A stretch of 64,000 nt of DNA from Sphingobacterium chungjuense (GTDB lineage Bacteria > Bacteroidota > Bacteroidia > Sphingobacteriales > Sphingobacteriaceae): the NCBI RefSeq assembly GCF_011316935.1, contig NZ_WLYS01000005.1, positions 154,860 to 218,859 on the forward strand, written 5' to 3'. Position 1 is the stretch's first letter, and every line of letters begins with the position of its first letter. The translations under genes were made by a program, and so were the position numbers. The notes under the pieces are model-generated. The model was not told the origin of the DNA. It ran no database searches and was given only the letters and a program-made list of their open reading frames with translations. This document shows, piece after piece, positions 63,874 through 64,000 of this stretch.

Positions 63874-64000
63874 TGTAAGTGTCCCAAAAAAACAGACAGC
63901 TTAAAACTGAACTACAATGTTTAAATTTAAGTTGAAAATGAAGAAGACACGTTTTACAGAAACCCAGATTGTCCGTGCCCTTAAAGAGGGTGAAGAAGGA
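63874..64000 (+). mobile_element. Left end of an IS3-family-like insertion sequence (partial)
   Basis: TGTAAGTGTCCC at 63874 has the TG start and TGTCCC element typical of IS3-group terminal repeats, and is followed by an orfA start. The right end and the second reading frame lie outside the window, so the family is assigned from the left end and protein only. Confidence 0.6.
63938..64000 (+). CDS. IS3-type transposase orfA, N-terminus only
   Basis: The frame opens MKKTRFTETQIVRALKEGEEG and runs off the window. This is the standard start of IS3-family orfA (helix-turn-helix DNA-binding subunit). An ATG at 63917 in the same frame adds MFKFKLK; I prefer the later start because the family usually begins MKK(S/T)RFTE. 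The complete transposase is made with orfB by -1 frameshifting in this family. Confidence 0.8.
   Translation, partial: MKKTRFTETQIVRALKEGEEG

Overview
The window reads as chromosomal DNA of a Bacteroidota member, most likely Sphingobacteriaceae (Sphingobacterium/Pedobacter-like). The evidence is SusC/SusD pairs with FecR/ECF regulators, many Sec and lipoprotein signals, an M1 peptidase, DUF3050, DUF4394 and DUF983 proteins, and promoters of the Bacteroidota type (TTTG - 19 to 21 bp - TAnnTTTG). No plasmid or phage module is seen. The only mobile DNA is the left end of an IS3-like element at the right edge.

Layout. 0-12.3 kb is mostly housekeeping: tRNA-Lys with its own promoter and terminator, a carboxypeptidase-regulatory-like exported protein, an M1 peptidase, an ArsC/Spx-like protein, an SRPBCC plus GNAT pair, a ZIP transporter, RpoN, a class A penicillin-binding protein, and a large gluzincin/beta-propeller/barrel protein. 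12.4-17.1 kb is a sugar-acid or sugar-alcohol unit: a LacI repressor divergent from a mannitol-dehydrogenase-family enzyme, a FucP-like permease and an outer-membrane barrel, with three CG-centred operator-like sites between them. 17.1-23.5 kb is the least ordinary part: a tandemly duplicated two-gene module. Each copy has a tiny protein ending in Trp-Asn-Phe followed 24-26 bp later by a ~660-residue lipoprotein with a fimbrillin-like front and an amidotransferase-like back. Each is followed by a similar hairpin and preceded by AT-rich DNA with a shared 26-nt motif.

23.6-33.9 kb looks like a lipid or phospholipid scavenging locus: exported class 3 lipase, ECF sigma, FecR-type anti-sigma, SusC, SusD, and a Tat-exported phospholipase C. 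34-41.2 kb holds a 40-residue protein, DUF3050, DUF4394, an outer-membrane barrel receptor, a calcineurin-like phosphoesterase and a degenerate GIY-YIG protein. 41.3-49.6 kb has an XRE/S24 regulator and the glycogen operon (GH31, glgB, glgA, glgC; the three glg genes are separated by 1 bp or overlap by 4 bp).

49.6-64 kb holds a HAD phosphatase, a methyltransferase, a minus-strand operon (PLP deaminase, Omp85-like barrel, TonB receptor) divergent from an RluD-type pseudouridine synthase and a class IV aminotransferase, then a glycosyltransferase plus FKBP pair, a DHFR-like reductase, an AraC regulator overlapping a DUF983 gene, and a GH43 lipoprotein. Several genes (34985-, 50527+, 56048-, 56112+, 60538+) have a TAnnTTTG element only 4-6 bp before the ATG, which predicts leaderless or nearly leaderless mRNAs.
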